Notes: generated by a model not told the origin, from the letters alone. A DNA stretch of 64,000 bases from Septoria linicola (GCA_024114885.1 CP099420.1:3410001-3474000); one strand, 5' to 3'; shown: positions 1-10,751, counted from the stretch's first letter. Program-made: numbers and translations.

Positions 1-80
1 CAGTCCAAACCTCGATTAGAAAAAAGATGTAGACAACTAAGCAGTTACTGCCACTGGCAGTTGTCCTCAAACCAACCACC

Positions 81-3000
81 ATGACCACGCCGCAGTCGCC
101 AGCTGCCTATCTGGCATTGCCCGGTGCATCTGCGCTGTCGAAATTCCGTCGCGATCGACTCATTTCCCAAATTGGCGCCAAGGATCTGCAGGCCATATGG
201 GTGCATTATGTCGCCTCGCATAGGCTTCTGAAGAACGAGGAGCACCAGATTCTTAAACAACTTCTGGAATACGACAGTTACCCTGACCAAGGAGAGCTGT
301 ATGATGCACTGCAAAGTGCTATCAATCATGGCAATGCGCCTGCCAACAAGAACATCCGACTCTTCTACGTGAGCCCGCGATCTGGCACCATTTCGCCATG
401 GAGCTCCAAGGCGACCAATATTGCTCATGTATGCGGCCTCGAAAATGCCGTGAAGAGAGTGGAGCGTGGCATCCTGTTCGCGGCAGATTTCGACCAACCA
501 CCCGAGGACGGAGCTATTCCAAGCCCAGATTCGCTGCATGATCGCATGACTGATAACCTTGCCACTAGCCCGCCTGATCTCAACGATATGTTTGCACAGG
601 CGCCTCCAGCCCCGTTGCAGAGGGTCGACTTGTTGCACAATCAGGCAGGACCTGAGGCTGCACTTCGAGAAGCTAACAAGACGCTGGGTCTTGCACTGGA
701 CGAGTCCGAGATGAAGTACCTGATCGAGGCGTACACGAAGGACCTGCAACGGAACCCAACAGATGTAGAGCTTTTCATGTTCGCGCAGGTAAACTCTGAG
801 CACTGTCGACACAAGCAGTTCAATGCTCAATGGACCATCGATGGCAAGATCATGGACCACAGCTTGTTCCAGATGATTCGTAACACCCACAAGCGCAATC
901 CCGACTATGTATTGTCAGCATATAGCGACAATGCGGCTGTCATGCAGGGATTCGCTGGAAGCCAGTGGGCACCGGACCAGCTCAGTGGTGAGTGGAAGCA
1001 GACCAAGGAAGATGTACACTATCTGGGCAAAGTCGAAACTCACAACCACCCAACTGCTGTTTCGCCGTATCCTGGAGCAGCCACAGGATCTGGAGGCGAG
1101 ATCAGAGATGAAGGAGCAGTCGGCAGAGGTTCAAAGCCAAAGACAGGTCTCTCCGGCTTCAGCGTCTCAGATCTGCTGATTCCCGGACACAAGCAGCCTT
1201 GGGAGCTCGACATTGGCAAGCCAGCACACCTGGCTAGCTCACTGGACATCATGCTCGAGGCGCCTATTGGCAGTGCCGCTTTCAACAACGAATTCGGACG
1301 ACCCAACACCACTGGCTATTTCCGCACGTTTTGCATGCAGGTACCAGTGGACGAGAGCACAACCGAGGTCAGAGGCTATCACAAGCCGATCATGATTGCT
1401 GGTGGTGTGGGTACAGTCCGTCCAGGAAACGAAATCAAGAGGAAAGAAGATGTCAGTCCTGGTGCGCACATGGTCGTGCTAGGTGGCCCAGCCATGCTCA
1501 TTGGACTCGGCGGAGGTGCTGCATCAAGTATTCAGTCTGGCGAAGGCAGTGTCGACTTGGACTTTGCCAGTGTGCAGCGCGGCAATGCTGAAGTTGAGAG
1601 GCGTGCGCAAGAGGTCATTAATACATGTGCCTCCCTCGGACAAGACAGCCCGATCCAATTTATTCACGATGTTGGTGCAGGAGGCCTGTCCAATGCACTA
1701 CCAGAGCTTGCACACGACTCTGGTTATGGCGCCAAATTCGAGCTGAGAGAGGTCGACAACGCTGACCCTAGCCTCAGCCCTCTTCAGATCTGGTGCTGTG
1801 AAGCTCAGGAGCGATATGTGATGGCCATTGCACCTAACAAGCTTGACCAGTTCAAGAAGATCTGCAAGCGTGAGAGATGCGGGTACTCTGTTGTCGGCAC
1901 TGCCACGAAAGAGCAGCGCTTGGTACTCATGGACAGAGATTCGAACGAGGAGCCCACACCAATCGATCTGCCAATGTCTACACTTTTTGGAAAGCCTCCA
2001 AAGATGTCGAGGACTGTGGACTCCCGCAAGCTCAAGCTTCCAGCTTTCGATAGCAGCTTAGCGACCTACATTCCGAATGCACCAACATCGGCGCGTGACG
2101 TTCTCCCACATGCCGTGGACCGAGTCTTATCACTACCATCGGTCGGCTCCAAATCCTTCCTCATTACCATCGGTGATCGCACTGTCGGCGGCTTGACTGT
2201 ACGTGATCAGATGGTCGGCCCGTGGCAAACGCCGGTCGCGGATGTTTCAGTCAGTGCCACATCGTTGACGCCCGGCATTACGACTGGCGAGGCTATGGCT
2301 ATGGGCGAGAAACCTACCCTTGCGTTGATCTCTGCGGGCGCTTCAGCACGTATGGCAGTGGCAGAGTCTCTCCTCAATATTGCCGCCGCAAGCATTCCCA
2401 ACAGACTCAAGCGTGTCCGCCTGTCGGCAAACTGGATGGCTGCCAGCAGTCATCCTGGAGAAGGAGCTGCATTGTATGAAGCCGTCGAGGCCATTGGAAT
2501 GGACCTCTGTCCCGAGCTCGGTATCGCCATTCCTGTTGGCAAGGACTCAATGTCCATGAAGACCAAGTGGGAAGACAAGGAAGTCACAGCGCCACTATCT
2601 CTGGTGGTCACGGCTTTTGCGCCTGTCAATGATTTGAGCAGCACTTGGACACCAGCACTAGCACGTTATGAAGATGTCGGCGACACTCTGCTCATGTTTG
2701 TGGACCTTGCTGGCGGAAGAAAGGCGCTCGGCGGCTCAGCCCTCGCACAAGTCTACGGCCAAGTCGGCAACACCGCGCCAGATGTGCACGATGTTGACTA
2801 CATCAAGGACTTCTATCACGCTATAGAGCAACTGCATGAGACCGACATCGTGCTTGCCTACCATGACCGCTCCGATGGAGGTCTCTTCACAACCCTCACG
2901 GAAATGATGTTCGCTGGCAGATGTGGTCTAGATGTGATGCTCGACCGCATTGTCAAGTCTGGCCGCAGCCAAGATATGATCGAGACGCTGTTCAACGAAG

Positions 3001-4160
3001 AGCTCGGTGCCGTCTTTCAGATCCGCAAGAAGCACGAGAGCCAATTCCGTGGTGTATTTGCCCCCATGACACCAATCACAATTGCTTCAGTGCCCAAGTC
3101 ATCGCGACAAGAGCTCGCCATCCACTACGGCGCAGACTGTATCTACCGTGCTCCGCGACAGGAGTTGCAACAAAAGTGGCACAACACTTCCTGGGCTATG
3201 CAGCGACTTCGTGACAACCCTGACTGCGCAGACGCCGAAAAGGCCAACATTGACGACGCCAAGAATCCTGGTCTGCGGTACAACCTCACCTTTAAGCCAG
3301 AAGAGAACATCCTCCCATGGAGCACGTCCATCGCAGCCACGATCAAGCAGAAACCTCGTGTCGCGATCCTGCGCGAACAAGGTGTTAATGGACAAGCTGA
3401 GATGGCGTTCGCCTTTTCTGTCGCAGGGTTCAGTCCCATTGACGTACACATGACAGACATCCTGACTGGCCGCTTCTCCCTCGCTTCCTGCGTAGGTCTC
3501 GCAGCCTGTGGAGGTTTCAGTTACGGCGACGTGCTAGGCGCAGGTCAAGGCTGGGCCAAGTCTGTCCTGTTGCACGAAGGTACACGCAATGAGTTCAAGA
3601 ACTTCTTCGAACGCAAGGACACCTTCGCCTTGGGCGTCTGCAACGGCTGTCAATTCCTCTCGCGATTGACTGAACTGATCCCTGGAGCTGAGAACTGGCC
3701 AACCTTTGAACGCAACGTCAGCGAGCAGTACGAAGCTCGTGTGTGCATGGTGCAAGTCACAGAGAGAGCCGACAACTACAAAGACCCGTCGATCTTCCTT
3801 CACGGCATGGACGGATCGTACTTGCCAATCGTCACCGCCCACGGCGAAGGCCGCGCTTCGTTCCCGCAATCAGGTGAAGCTTCAGCGCAGAACTTGATCG
3901 ACCAAGGTCTCGTATCGATGCGCTACGTGGACAACTACCTCAAGCCAACCGAGGCCTACCCGTATAACCCTAACGGTTCTCCTTTGGGTATCACTGGTGT
4001 GCGAACGCCTGACGGCAGAGTCTTGGCGTTGATGCCTCACCCTGAGCGCACGATTCTCAAGGAAGTCGCGAGCTATTTGCCACGTGAGGAGAAGAAGGAA
4101 TGGGGCGACTTTGGTCCTTGGACGAGAATGTTCAAGAGTGCCAGACGCTGGGTGGGTTAG
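81..4160 (+). CDS. ADE6: Phosphoribosylformylglycinamidine synthase (FGAM synthase)
   Basis: Single-exon gene for a 1359-residue large-type FGAM synthase, which converts FGAR, glutamine and ATP to FGAM in cytosolic de novo purine synthesis. The length matches the eukaryotic fused form. An N-terminal PurS-like/linker region is followed by the synthetase core, with GGEIRDEGAVGRG near residue 340 and paired AIRS-like halves. A class I glutamine amidotransferase domain starts near residue 1090. The amidotransferase triad is visible: Cys1187 in GVCNGCQ, and His1320 and Glu1322 in MPHPERT. HGEGRASF, also typical of this family, is present. The ATG at 81 sits in a CCACC context and the homology runs from the first residues. 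Only 80 bases of upstream sequence lie in the window, so the promoter is mostly absent. Identification is secure. Confidence 0.98.
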   Translation: MTTPQSPAAYLALPGASALSKFRRDRLISQIGAKDLQAIWVHYVASHRLLKNEEHQILKQLLEYDSYPDQGELYDALQSAINHGNAPANKNIRLFYVSPRSGTISPWSSKATNIAHVCGLENAVKRVERGILFAADFDQPPEDGAIPSPDSLHDRMTDNLATSPPDLNDMFAQAPPAPLQRVDLLHNQAGPEAALREANKTLGLALDESEMKYLIEAYTKDLQRNPTDVELFMFAQVNSEHCRHKQFNAQWTIDGKIMDHSLFQMIRNTHKRNPDYVLSAYSDNAAVMQGFAGSQWAPDQLSGEWKQTKEDVHYLGKVETHNHPTAVSPYPGAATGSGGEIRDEGAVGRGSKPKTGLSGFSVSDLLIPGHKQPWELDIGKPAHLASSLDIMLEAPIGSAAFNNEFGRPNTTGYFRTFCMQVPVDESTTEVRGYHKPIMIAGGVGTVRPGNEIKRKEDVSPGAHMVVLGGPAMLIGLGGGAASSIQSGEGSVDLDFASVQRGNAEVERRAQEVINTCASLGQDSPIQFIHDVGAGGLSNALPELAHDSGYGAKFELREVDNADPSLSPLQIWCCEAQERYVMAIAPNKLDQFKKICKRERCGYSVVGTATKEQRLVLMDRDSNEEPTPIDLPMSTLFGKPPKMSRTVDSRKLKLPAFDSSLATYIPNAPTSARDVLPHAVDRVLSLPSVGSKSFLITIGDRTVGGLTVRDQMVGPWQTPVADVSVSATSLTPGITTGEAMAMGEKPTLALISAGASARMAVAESLLNIAAASIPNRLKRVRLSANWMAASSHPGEGAALYEAVEAIGMDLCPELGIAIPVGKDSMSMKTKWEDKEVTAPLSLVVTAFAPVNDLSSTWTPALARYEDVGDTLLMFVDLAGGRKALGGSALAQVYGQVGNTAPDVHDVDYIKDFYHAIEQLHETDIVLAYHDRSDGGLFTTLTEMMFAGRCGLDVMLDRIVKSGRSQDMIETLFNEELGAVFQIRKKHESQFRGVFAPMTPITIASVPKSSRQELAIHYGADCIYRAPRQELQQKWHNTSWAMQRLRDNPDCADAEKANIDDAKNPGLRYNLTFKPEENILPWSTSIAATIKQKPRVAILREQGVNGQAEMAFAFSVAGFSPIDVHMTDILTGRFSLASCVGLAACGGFSYGDVLGAGQGWAKSVLLHEGTRNEFKNFFERKDTFALGVCNGCQFLSRLTELIPGAENWPTFERNVSEQYEARVCMVQVTERADNYKDPSIFLHGMDGSYLPIVTAHGEGRASFPQSGEASAQNLIDQGLVSMRYVDNYLKPTEAYPYNPNGSPLGITGVRTPDGRVLALMPHPERTILKEVASYLPREEKKEWGDFGPWTRMFKSARRWVG

Positions 4161-4864
4161 ATAGGCAAGTCCTCTGCCCGCTTAACGTGGCGTTCCATAG
4201 GAGTTCAAAGTTGGTTGCCTAAACATAGCTAGAATGTTTCAAAAGCTATTCAAACAAACCTATCATCCTTGGCATTTGCTTTCAAGACAGTCGCAGCGGA
4301 TCTGCAAAGCTTCCTCACGAGCTGAACCAAAATCTCGTACAATAGCATGACACCATTATAAGACAAATTGAGGTACCTGCTTAGACAGGTCTAGAATACG
4401 CACGACATGCAAGCTAGTGTCGCAGTGGTGCTCTTTCAGCCCTATCCGAGTTCTTCCAAAAAGCCGGATCCTGGTCCAAACGACAAACGATAGAGACATT
4501 GGTCGCGGCAGAACTTCGGATAAGTATCTGCTTCATCCATACATCTTCGTGAACTGGTTCTCTAGAAAACGTGTTCGACGACAACGTGCTGCGTCTACCA
4601 TCTGTCCTTGATGATTCGTTCTGAGGTAGAAATGTGCTGTAAGGCTGTGCGATAGTTCTATAATAAGTCAAGACTCTCTCAAAACGCCGACGCTTCGGCA
4701 TATTCAGATGGCACATGGAACCCCTCTTCTCGCGCCATGGCATGGCACCTCTGTTACCCAACTCCGTATACTAGTAGTGATAAGCGCATCAGTTCCCACA
4801 ACCAGGTTTCCGAATTTACTGATCAAGCATACTGTCGTTTTCGACCCAGATCGATCAGCCAGAT
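4161..4864. other. Intergenic region downstream of ADE6
   Basis: About 700 bases holding the 3' side of ADE6 and the upstream region of the small secreted protein gene. Open frames exist on both strands (for example 4414-4761 minus), but none shows recognisable domains or splice structure. I see nothing else supportable here. Confidence 0.5.
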
Positions 4865-5291
4865 ATGCGTCTCTCCAACATCCTCGCCATATCCCTGGCT
4901 TTCACAACGGGCACAATTGCCGCTCCTGTAGCATCGATAGACGTCAGTCCGACTGAATCTTTCGCATCCAGAGATATCCGTTGATATACCTCTATACTGA
5001 CGCACACAACTCCAGACCAACCTCGTTATCCGCGACGCCAATCCCGCAGGCGTCTGGACCGGGCTCCTTCCCTGGGGCTTCAAACAAGCCAAGAAACTGT
5101 TCAAGTCCAAGCCAAAGTTAACAAAAGAAGAGTCCTTCAAGCTACCTGAGCTGGGCACCGTGTCCGATCCGAAAGTCAAAGCTTCTCCCAAGATACAGGA
5201 CAGCGGTGTTCCTAAGTTATGGCCATTCGATAATAACCCAAAGAGGAAGAAGCCAGAGCAGACAATGCCGACTATTCCCGAAACCCCGTGA
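4865..5291 (+). CDS. Small secreted protein, cysteine-free, unknown function (2 exons)
   Basis: Predicted join(4865..4942, 5016..5291), 117 residues. Exon 1 encodes a classical signal peptide: MRLSNILAISLAFTTGTIAA, with a hydrophobic core and an Ala-X-Ala-like end. The intron at 4943-5015 has donor GTCAGT, a CTGAC branch-like site and acceptor CCAG, in phase 0. Reading straight through instead stops after 39 codons. The mature part is short, basic and lysine/proline rich (KKLFKSKPKL, KRKKPEQ) and contains no cysteine, so it is not a disulfide-stabilised effector of the usual kind. No domain was recognised. Small size plus a signal peptide make it an effector candidate only by class. An overlapping minus-strand open frame (4823-5362) lacks any recognisable feature and is probably a shadow. 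Confidence 0.6.
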
Positions 5292-5504
5292 AGCATCGGG
5301 CGCGACAGTGATGGGGAGAGGAAGAGAAGGGGAGGTGGGGTGAGGGCTAGAGCAATCTGCAAGGTGAAATGTGGGGGTAGGATGTGCAGCGGTGGGCATA
5401 GTGGAATATCACGGTATTAAGAGGAACGATTGCCATGTTGCGAATAGGCATGACAGAAGTTGGCGGTTATGCCCACTGTCTAAAGCATTGAGTGCACGCT
5501 ACCA

Positions 5505-7549
5505 TCACCACCTGAAGCGCTGGGGGGGCAGGTCTTCTGCTCTCGTGCCCCAGTCGCTTTCCTGATCTCCAAGTGTAAGCTCCAGCACTCCTCCCTGCAC
5601 GAAGAACTCGTGCCCAATCCAGCTCTTGGTATATTCCGCACTATCTAGTTTTGCACTCTGGATGTAGATGTTCTTGTAGTCCGGATCGAAGTTGACATTG
5701 CGAATCTGCGCGACCGCGCCAGTGATACGCGAGGTATAGCTGACGCTCTCAAAGTAAGGCGGAGTGATTAGATACACATTCTGGCCTGCGACCGGGAACA
5801 GCCCAGACATTGCAAAAGCGATAAAGGAGCCTTGAGCACCACCGTCGTCGTTGCCTGGCAAGCCACTTATGGAGTCGTTGAATGAGCTTGGAATATAGGT
5901 ATGGAGACGCTTGGCGGACAGACCAGGTCGACCCGCGTAGTGATACTGGAAGCACGTAAGCTCACACGGTTCGTTGCCAATGTCGAGTAATCCGTTCTCG
6001 TGGAGATAGTCTAGACGCCGCACGAACTGATCAGGCCCGCCTAGAATATCGACCAGGCTAGATTGATCTTGTGGCACAAAGAACATGTACTCCCATATCG
6101 CTGACTCGAAAGTCTCTCGTGGATTGCTCGAGTAGCTGCAGAATTTGTCGTCCAGAGGTGAGCATTCCATTGGGTCTTGGAGGCCCCACGTGCCATTCGC
6201 GAATCGTGGCTGGAAGAATCCCTTGAAGCCGGTATCTGTGCCATTGGGCCAGTACGAAGTCTGGTCTGCCTTGTAGAGATTTCGCCAATTCGAACTGCGC
6301 TGCAGGTACTTCTCGTATTCAGAATCGCGTCCAAGCCCATGCGCTATTTGAGCAATGGCGAAGTCGTTATAAGCGTACTCTAGCGTCCTGCTGATACTGT
6401 GAAAGGCAGGCCCAAACCCGAGATAGTCAAAGTCTTGGTATGGAATGTAGCCGTATTCCTTCCAACTGTAGCGAGTCAGATGAAAGTGTCAGCGGATTAT
6501 TACGGGGCTCTGAGATAGAAGCAGACAATGGAGTGACTCTTACCTTTGCAAGCCTCCTCGACCGTTTACACCCTAATCGAATGGCTCGTTCTCGGCGTCA
6601 GGGACCACGGCTTGATAGGCAAGATCCCAATCAATGCCGCTCAAGTTCTTGACGTATGCATCACCAATGACCACATCTGTGTTGCTTCCACCTTGCGAAA
6701 AGCCCTTGCACAACTGCATGCGACAGTCCGGAAGCCAGCCTAAGTGAGAATAGGTATCGACAAGGCTACCGACCAGCTGGGACATGATTACTGGTTGGAA
6801 TACAGTCAAAAATGGGAATGCAGTGCGGAAGGAGTCCCAGATACAGTAGAAGCTATCAAAATAGGGCTTGTCGCTCCGCCACAGAGGGTTCTCTCCGGTG
6901 TAATTCTGCGGTGATACCATGGTGCGGTATATGCCTGTGAAGAACGTCATCTGTAACGCCTGTGATGCGCCACCGGGTTGCACTGACACTCCTTGTAGTT
7001 TTTCCTGCCACGCCTCTTCCGTGGCATTTCGCACGAGTGAGAGGTCGAAGTCTGGGATCTCGCGTTCGGCATTGTCGCAAGCCTGCTGCGTGCTGATGAA
7101 GCTCAGTCCGACCCTTGCTTTCAGACCATCGCTCTCCGGCGGTTTGAAGTGGACGAAGGCACCAGCTTGGATGTAGAAGAGGCTATAGCCTTGATTCACG
7201 AAGAGATGCTTCGGCTCCGTACCAGCACGGTCGTTGACACATATTCCCGTGCTTTCAATAGTAGCGCCATGAAAATCCACGCAGAAGTAGGCTTCATAAG
7301 AGCCAACACCAAAGTAGGCAGAAATGTACCGTTTCCACTGATGCGACCTGTCTGGCTGTCTACGCTGATGGAAGCGTTCTGTCGACTGTCCTGTAGGTCG
7401 GTCAGATCGAGAAGTACCAGTGGACCAGTGCCATCTTCGTCATTTGAGAACTTGAACAGCGCAATGTGTTCGGTCGTGCTCGTTTCCATAGACATGCCGT
7501 TGGCAAGTTTCAACGAGTCAGTGTAATGCTGCGCTTCATGATAGCCCTG
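5505..7549 (-). pseudogene. GH92 alpha-1,2-mannosidase pseudogene, 5' truncated, with stop and frameshift
   Basis: Read on the minus strand, this locus gives a long stretch homologous to fungal secreted GH92 mannosidases: LANGMSMETSTTEH, LVLLDLTDLQDSRQNAS, NDRAGTEPKHLFVN, CIWDSFRTAFPFL, GFGPAFHSISRTLEYAYNDF and LPGNDDGGAQGSFIAFAMSG, and a normal C-terminus. One intron (6466-6543, GTAAGA..CTACAG) is intact. Three lesions break it. First, the reading frame shifts near 7305-7325: GNGTFLP and FGVGSYEAYFC lie in different frames, explained by one missing T at the A-run 7311-7313. Second, an in-frame TAG at 6573-6575 replaces the usual Trp in the NEPFDW-type motif. Third, homology stops at about 7549 with a stop codon just upstream, so the signal peptide and N-terminal beta domain (150-200 residues) are missing. 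It is not expected to make an active enzyme. Confidence 0.88.
6466..6543 (-). other. Intron retained in GH92 pseudogene
   Basis: On the minus strand GTAAGA opens and CTACAG closes a 78-base intron, with a CTGAC motif 17-21 bases before the 3' end. Splicing rejoins GGLQ with WKEYGYIPYQDF, the expected GH92 continuity. Its survival suggests the copy decayed recently and was not retroposed. Confidence 0.7.
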
Positions 7550-7934
7550 CCAGAGGTGAGAGCGACGGCCAGGTCACAAGTTATAAGCAGTACTTAGCTG
7601 GGAAGATCGGATGCTTGAGTTGCTTCTCTCTGATTACAGTTGCGGTCACAACGCACACCTTCCTGGTTCAGTGCAACGCTGCCGATCTTCCGGCGGAGAA
7701 GAAGGAGCATTGGTGAGCACCGCATCGCGTCCCATGGCCAACCAGCTCTTGTACTCGCACACATTTCTCAATTTACTGCCGTATGGCGGAGTGATGTTGA
7801 GGTCACCGTCGCGTCGCCCATTTGCTGCGGGTGGAGACTGATCGGCTTGGCACGCTGCCCGACCCCTGCATGTGCCATCTCGACTTCGCGTCAAGATCAA
7901 GAGTGCACTGTGAAACAGCATCAGCGCTGCAACG

Positions 7935-9125
7935 ATGCCGCCACCGAGTCGAGGCACGCCGCCAAAGCCGCTGTCGGTGCCAACAGGCTTCCAGAGCAAA
8001 TCTACGCCGAATCTGCCGACGCTGAAATCGCTCAAGACAGCAGGCAATAATGCAGGCACTCCATCGACCTTACACCCACAGGCTGCCCTTTCTCCCGACA
8101 TACCCGGCGACAACATCACGTCGCCATCGGAGCCTGCATCGATCGAAGACTTCTCGCTCGACTCGGCGCATGAGCCTCCATCACTGTCGCCCGGCTCGTC
8201 AGAAGTAGACTCGGGGGAGGACGAGGACGGCCATGTGCCTAACCTGCCCACTCGGCCCATATACCACCATCACTCTCGTAGCCACACGTATCTAGGTCCT
8301 TCGGCTTTTGCGCCGCCGTTCTATGGCCGTCCTCCCACTCCACTTCCTCCATCTCCGTCCTTGACTTCCTTGCTTCGTCCCACCTTCAGTACGCATAACA
8401 GCAGGCCGACCACGCCGGACCCGTCCAGCGATGAAGGCGCACCTCATACGCGTCGGGACCTTACTGGCACGCAAACGCCAAACTCTGCTGCGGCTTCGAC
8501 TTTGACAAGCACTTTCCGCTCTGCGAAGCCCATTCCTCGAGCAAGTCCCAAGGTGCCGACGTATGAGTACTATGGCTTCACACTCTACCTCACGAGTAGT
8601 CTGGCGTTCATCGTGTACTTGCTTTGGTCGTTCCTGCCCTCCCCTTTCCTCCATCAGCTAGGGATATACTACTACCCGAACCGATGGTGGGCTCTCGCTG
8701 TGCCAGCCTGGACTGTCATGCTCATAGTCTACATATATGTGGCACTGGCTTCGTACAACGTGGGCTATCTGACTCTTCCATTGAAGAGCGTGGAGTGCTT
8801 GGTGGACGAGGCCGCGAATGTGGCAGTGGTAGACGCAAGTGGAAAGATTGTACGCAATGAAAAGTCAAGCTGGAAGAATGATGAGCAGCCAGGGCATAAG
8901 CAGAATGGCAGTATTGGGAAGAAGAGTGGGCCGAAGACAAGAGGCGGTGCACAAAGCAGGCAGTCAAGCATTAGCAAGGCTCAGCTATCTCCTGAGCTGG
9001 ACTGGAGAACGCTGTGGAACGAAGGCACAGATGCTGTCATGGACATACCGATTGGTGGTGTCTGTGAGATCCTGTACGGTGCACATGATGAAGATGAGGA
9101 TGCTATGCAGGACTATGGAGAGTGA
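7935..9125 (+). CDS. GPI19: PIG-P family subunit of GPI-N-acetylglucosaminyltransferase
   Basis: Single exon, 396 residues. The C-terminal half is a PIG-P domain: PTYEYYGFTLYLTSSLAF starting near residue 206, a first membrane helix, then LPSPFLHQLGIYYYPNRWW and a second helix before YVALASYNVGYLTLPL. PIG-P/Gpi19 is a small subunit of the ER enzyme that adds GlcNAc to phosphatidylinositol, the first step of GPI-anchor synthesis. The first 200 residues are a Ser/Pro/Thr-rich, probably disordered extension absent from the short yeast protein. Such extensions are common in filamentous fungi. An acidic tail (DEDEDAMQDYGE) closes the protein after DWRTLWNEGTDAVMDIPI. It is divergent to the GH92 pseudogene, and the latter's missing 5' end lies next to this gene's promoter. 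Confidence 0.9.
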   Translation: MPPPSRGTPPKPLSVPTGFQSKSTPNLPTLKSLKTAGNNAGTPSTLHPQAALSPDIPGDNITSPSEPASIEDFSLDSAHEPPSLSPGSSEVDSGEDEDGHVPNLPTRPIYHHHSRSHTYLGPSAFAPPFYGRPPTPLPPSPSLTSLLRPTFSTHNSRPTTPDPSSDEGAPHTRRDLTGTQTPNSAAASTLTSTFRSAKPIPRASPKVPTYEYYGFTLYLTSSLAFIVYLLWSFLPSPFLHQLGIYYYPNRWWALAVPAWTVMLIVYIYVALASYNVGYLTLPLKSVECLVDEAANVAVVDASGKIVRNEKSSWKNDEQPGHKQNGSIGKKSGPKTRGGAQSRQSSISKAQLSPELDWRTLWNEGTDAVMDIPIGGVCEILYGAHDEDEDAMQDYGE

Positions 9126-10751
9126 GATCACTGTGACCATTCTGCAGCTCAGTCATAGGGTTCCTGCCCCCAAAGGTGCCTTGGCATAAGCATCTAGCGA
9201 GGCATTGGATTGATGGACACTGCCGTTCGCCAGCGGGCCGGTACAAGGCTAGTTTTGTCTCTGTGGAAATGCCCACCCCCGGACGGCCATCCTGCTTCTA
9301 GTGTCCAGTTCAAAACACCGCCACTCTCAATCAGAGCCGAATTCTTGCCCATCCTGTCCCGCGCTTCTGGCTATTCTGCGATCGTAATCTCTGTGTTTCT
9401 TAGCTGTTGGGCTTGCTCGGTGGCTCCGGACAGCTAAGAGAGCATCCACGTGCCGAGCCAGCGACCGCGTCGGCCTGTCGAGCAGCTCCTTGTCGTCAAA
9501 ACCCGTGACACACGTTATGATGACACAGCTCAATACTCGTCTTCTTCTTCTGCGCCACCAGTGCACTGATCTTGGCAGGATCAAGCGCGTGGTCGTGGGC
9601 TGCAAATTATATCGACTTCGTCGTCAGAGTCCTCGTCCGAGTCGTAGTCGGCGTACGTTGAGTAGCCCATGAAGTTTTCACGATAGCCGAAGGACATTGT
9701 CGCGGATTCGTGTCTGATTTTGTGTTGCTTGGAGTGATAGTTATCGTTGAACGGATGGTGCACACAATGAGTTGTGGTGCAAGATGAAAAGTTTGTGATC
9801 GACAATGCACTTCCACTCACTGGATATATACGTCTGCCTCGAAGACCCACCCTTGCGGTGTGCTCTAGCTCGAGCGACAGCGAACTGTCCTCTTCGGAAA
9901 CACTGTCTCGATCATGTTGTGGCAGAGTGAGTGAGGAGGTCGTTGGCGCGTTCGTCGTTGACTACCATGGCCCAGAATCCAACCGATTCGCAGCGGTCAA
10001 ACATCGGGCGCGAAAGTGTAGGATGCGCTTGGTGAGGAAGACCTCTCGCTCGAGCTTTTCAAAGCACCCAAGCTGGAATGACGAATTTGCTGGAGTGCAG
10101 CAGCACAAGTTGTCAGCGAGACGGTCAAAACAGAGAAGAGGAAGCCGATTAGGGGGACCGCGCACCGGAACAAATGCCACGATGTCGCAAAACAGAATGT
10201 CAGAACCTCACTCAGGGGAAACAACCTCATCCGCCAAGACATCCACCTCTAACACCACCACCATTACCCACCCTCCAAAACGAAACGCAAAAAAAGAGAG
10301 GTACTGCCCCCTTCATTCATCATTGTATGACGCAGGCTGTCATTTATATCGCCCAAACTTATCGTAGAAGTTGCGGTGTTGAGGTTCGAACTGCGACCTC
10401 TCCAATCCACATTCGTATCTTCAGGTTCCTGGGTTCTGGACACGAGTCTACGACTAAGCCAAATCGGAAGCAGTGAGGGGAGCAAGAAGTTACGCGGTGA
10501 TAAAGGCTTGCGAGAGATGGCGGGGCGGGGCGGGGTGCAGCAGGTCGGTGCGTGGTGACCGGTTGTTGTTATTGTGCTGCACTTGGAGGTGCATGTTGTG
10601 CGTCTCAGGTTCGGAAGTGCAGTAGCGTGATCTTAATAGTCAACGCTACCTCTGTTGCTGTAGGACTCTTGGAACCGCCTGGAGCGATATCCGTCACAGC
10701 AGCTGGCTGTTATTGACATCAATGGCTTTCTCCCTCCTGGATGGGGCCATA
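9126..10751. other. Gene-poor stretch between GPI19 and the tandem paralogs
   Basis: About 1.6 kb without a gene I can support, except a doubtful 38-codon minus-strand frame (9581-9697). The plus-strand open frame 9774-10367 (start codon not verified) is Ser/Arg/Lys rich with no recognisable motif. Positions 10521-10536 hold three GGGG tracts separated by C. A B-box-like TTCGAA hairpin at 10381-10400 is not a tRNA. Confidence 0.45.
9581..9697 (-). CDS. Possible acidic micropeptide (38 aa), doubtful
   Basis: A short frame starting MSFGYRENFMGYSTYADYDS and continuing into an Asp/Glu run. The ATG at 9697 lies in a good fungal context (CGACA before ATG) behind a CA-rich leader-like stretch. There is no domain, no signal peptide and no splice evidence for a longer protein. 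It may be chance, or the first exon of an unrecognised gene. Confidence 0.2.
   Translation of the reverse strand: MSFGYRENFMGYSTYADYDSDEDSDDEVDIICSPRPRA

Noticed and set aside
4823..5362. 179-codon minus-strand open frame
   Set aside because: It overlaps the spliced plus-strand gene with a clean signal peptide and shows no motif or typical N-terminus.
7646..8260. 204-codon minus-strand frame as the missing GH92 5' exon
   Set aside because: It is antisense to GPI19 and contains no GH92 N-domain motif.
9774..10367. 197-codon plus-strand frame
   Set aside because: Low-complexity, no motif, no splice or start support. It might be coding, but I cannot show it.
10360..10470. tRNA-like TTCGAA loop and A-box-like TGGCTTAGTCG on the minus strand
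   Set aside because: The TTCGAA arm cannot form a five-base T stem and no seven-base acceptor stem pairs around it.
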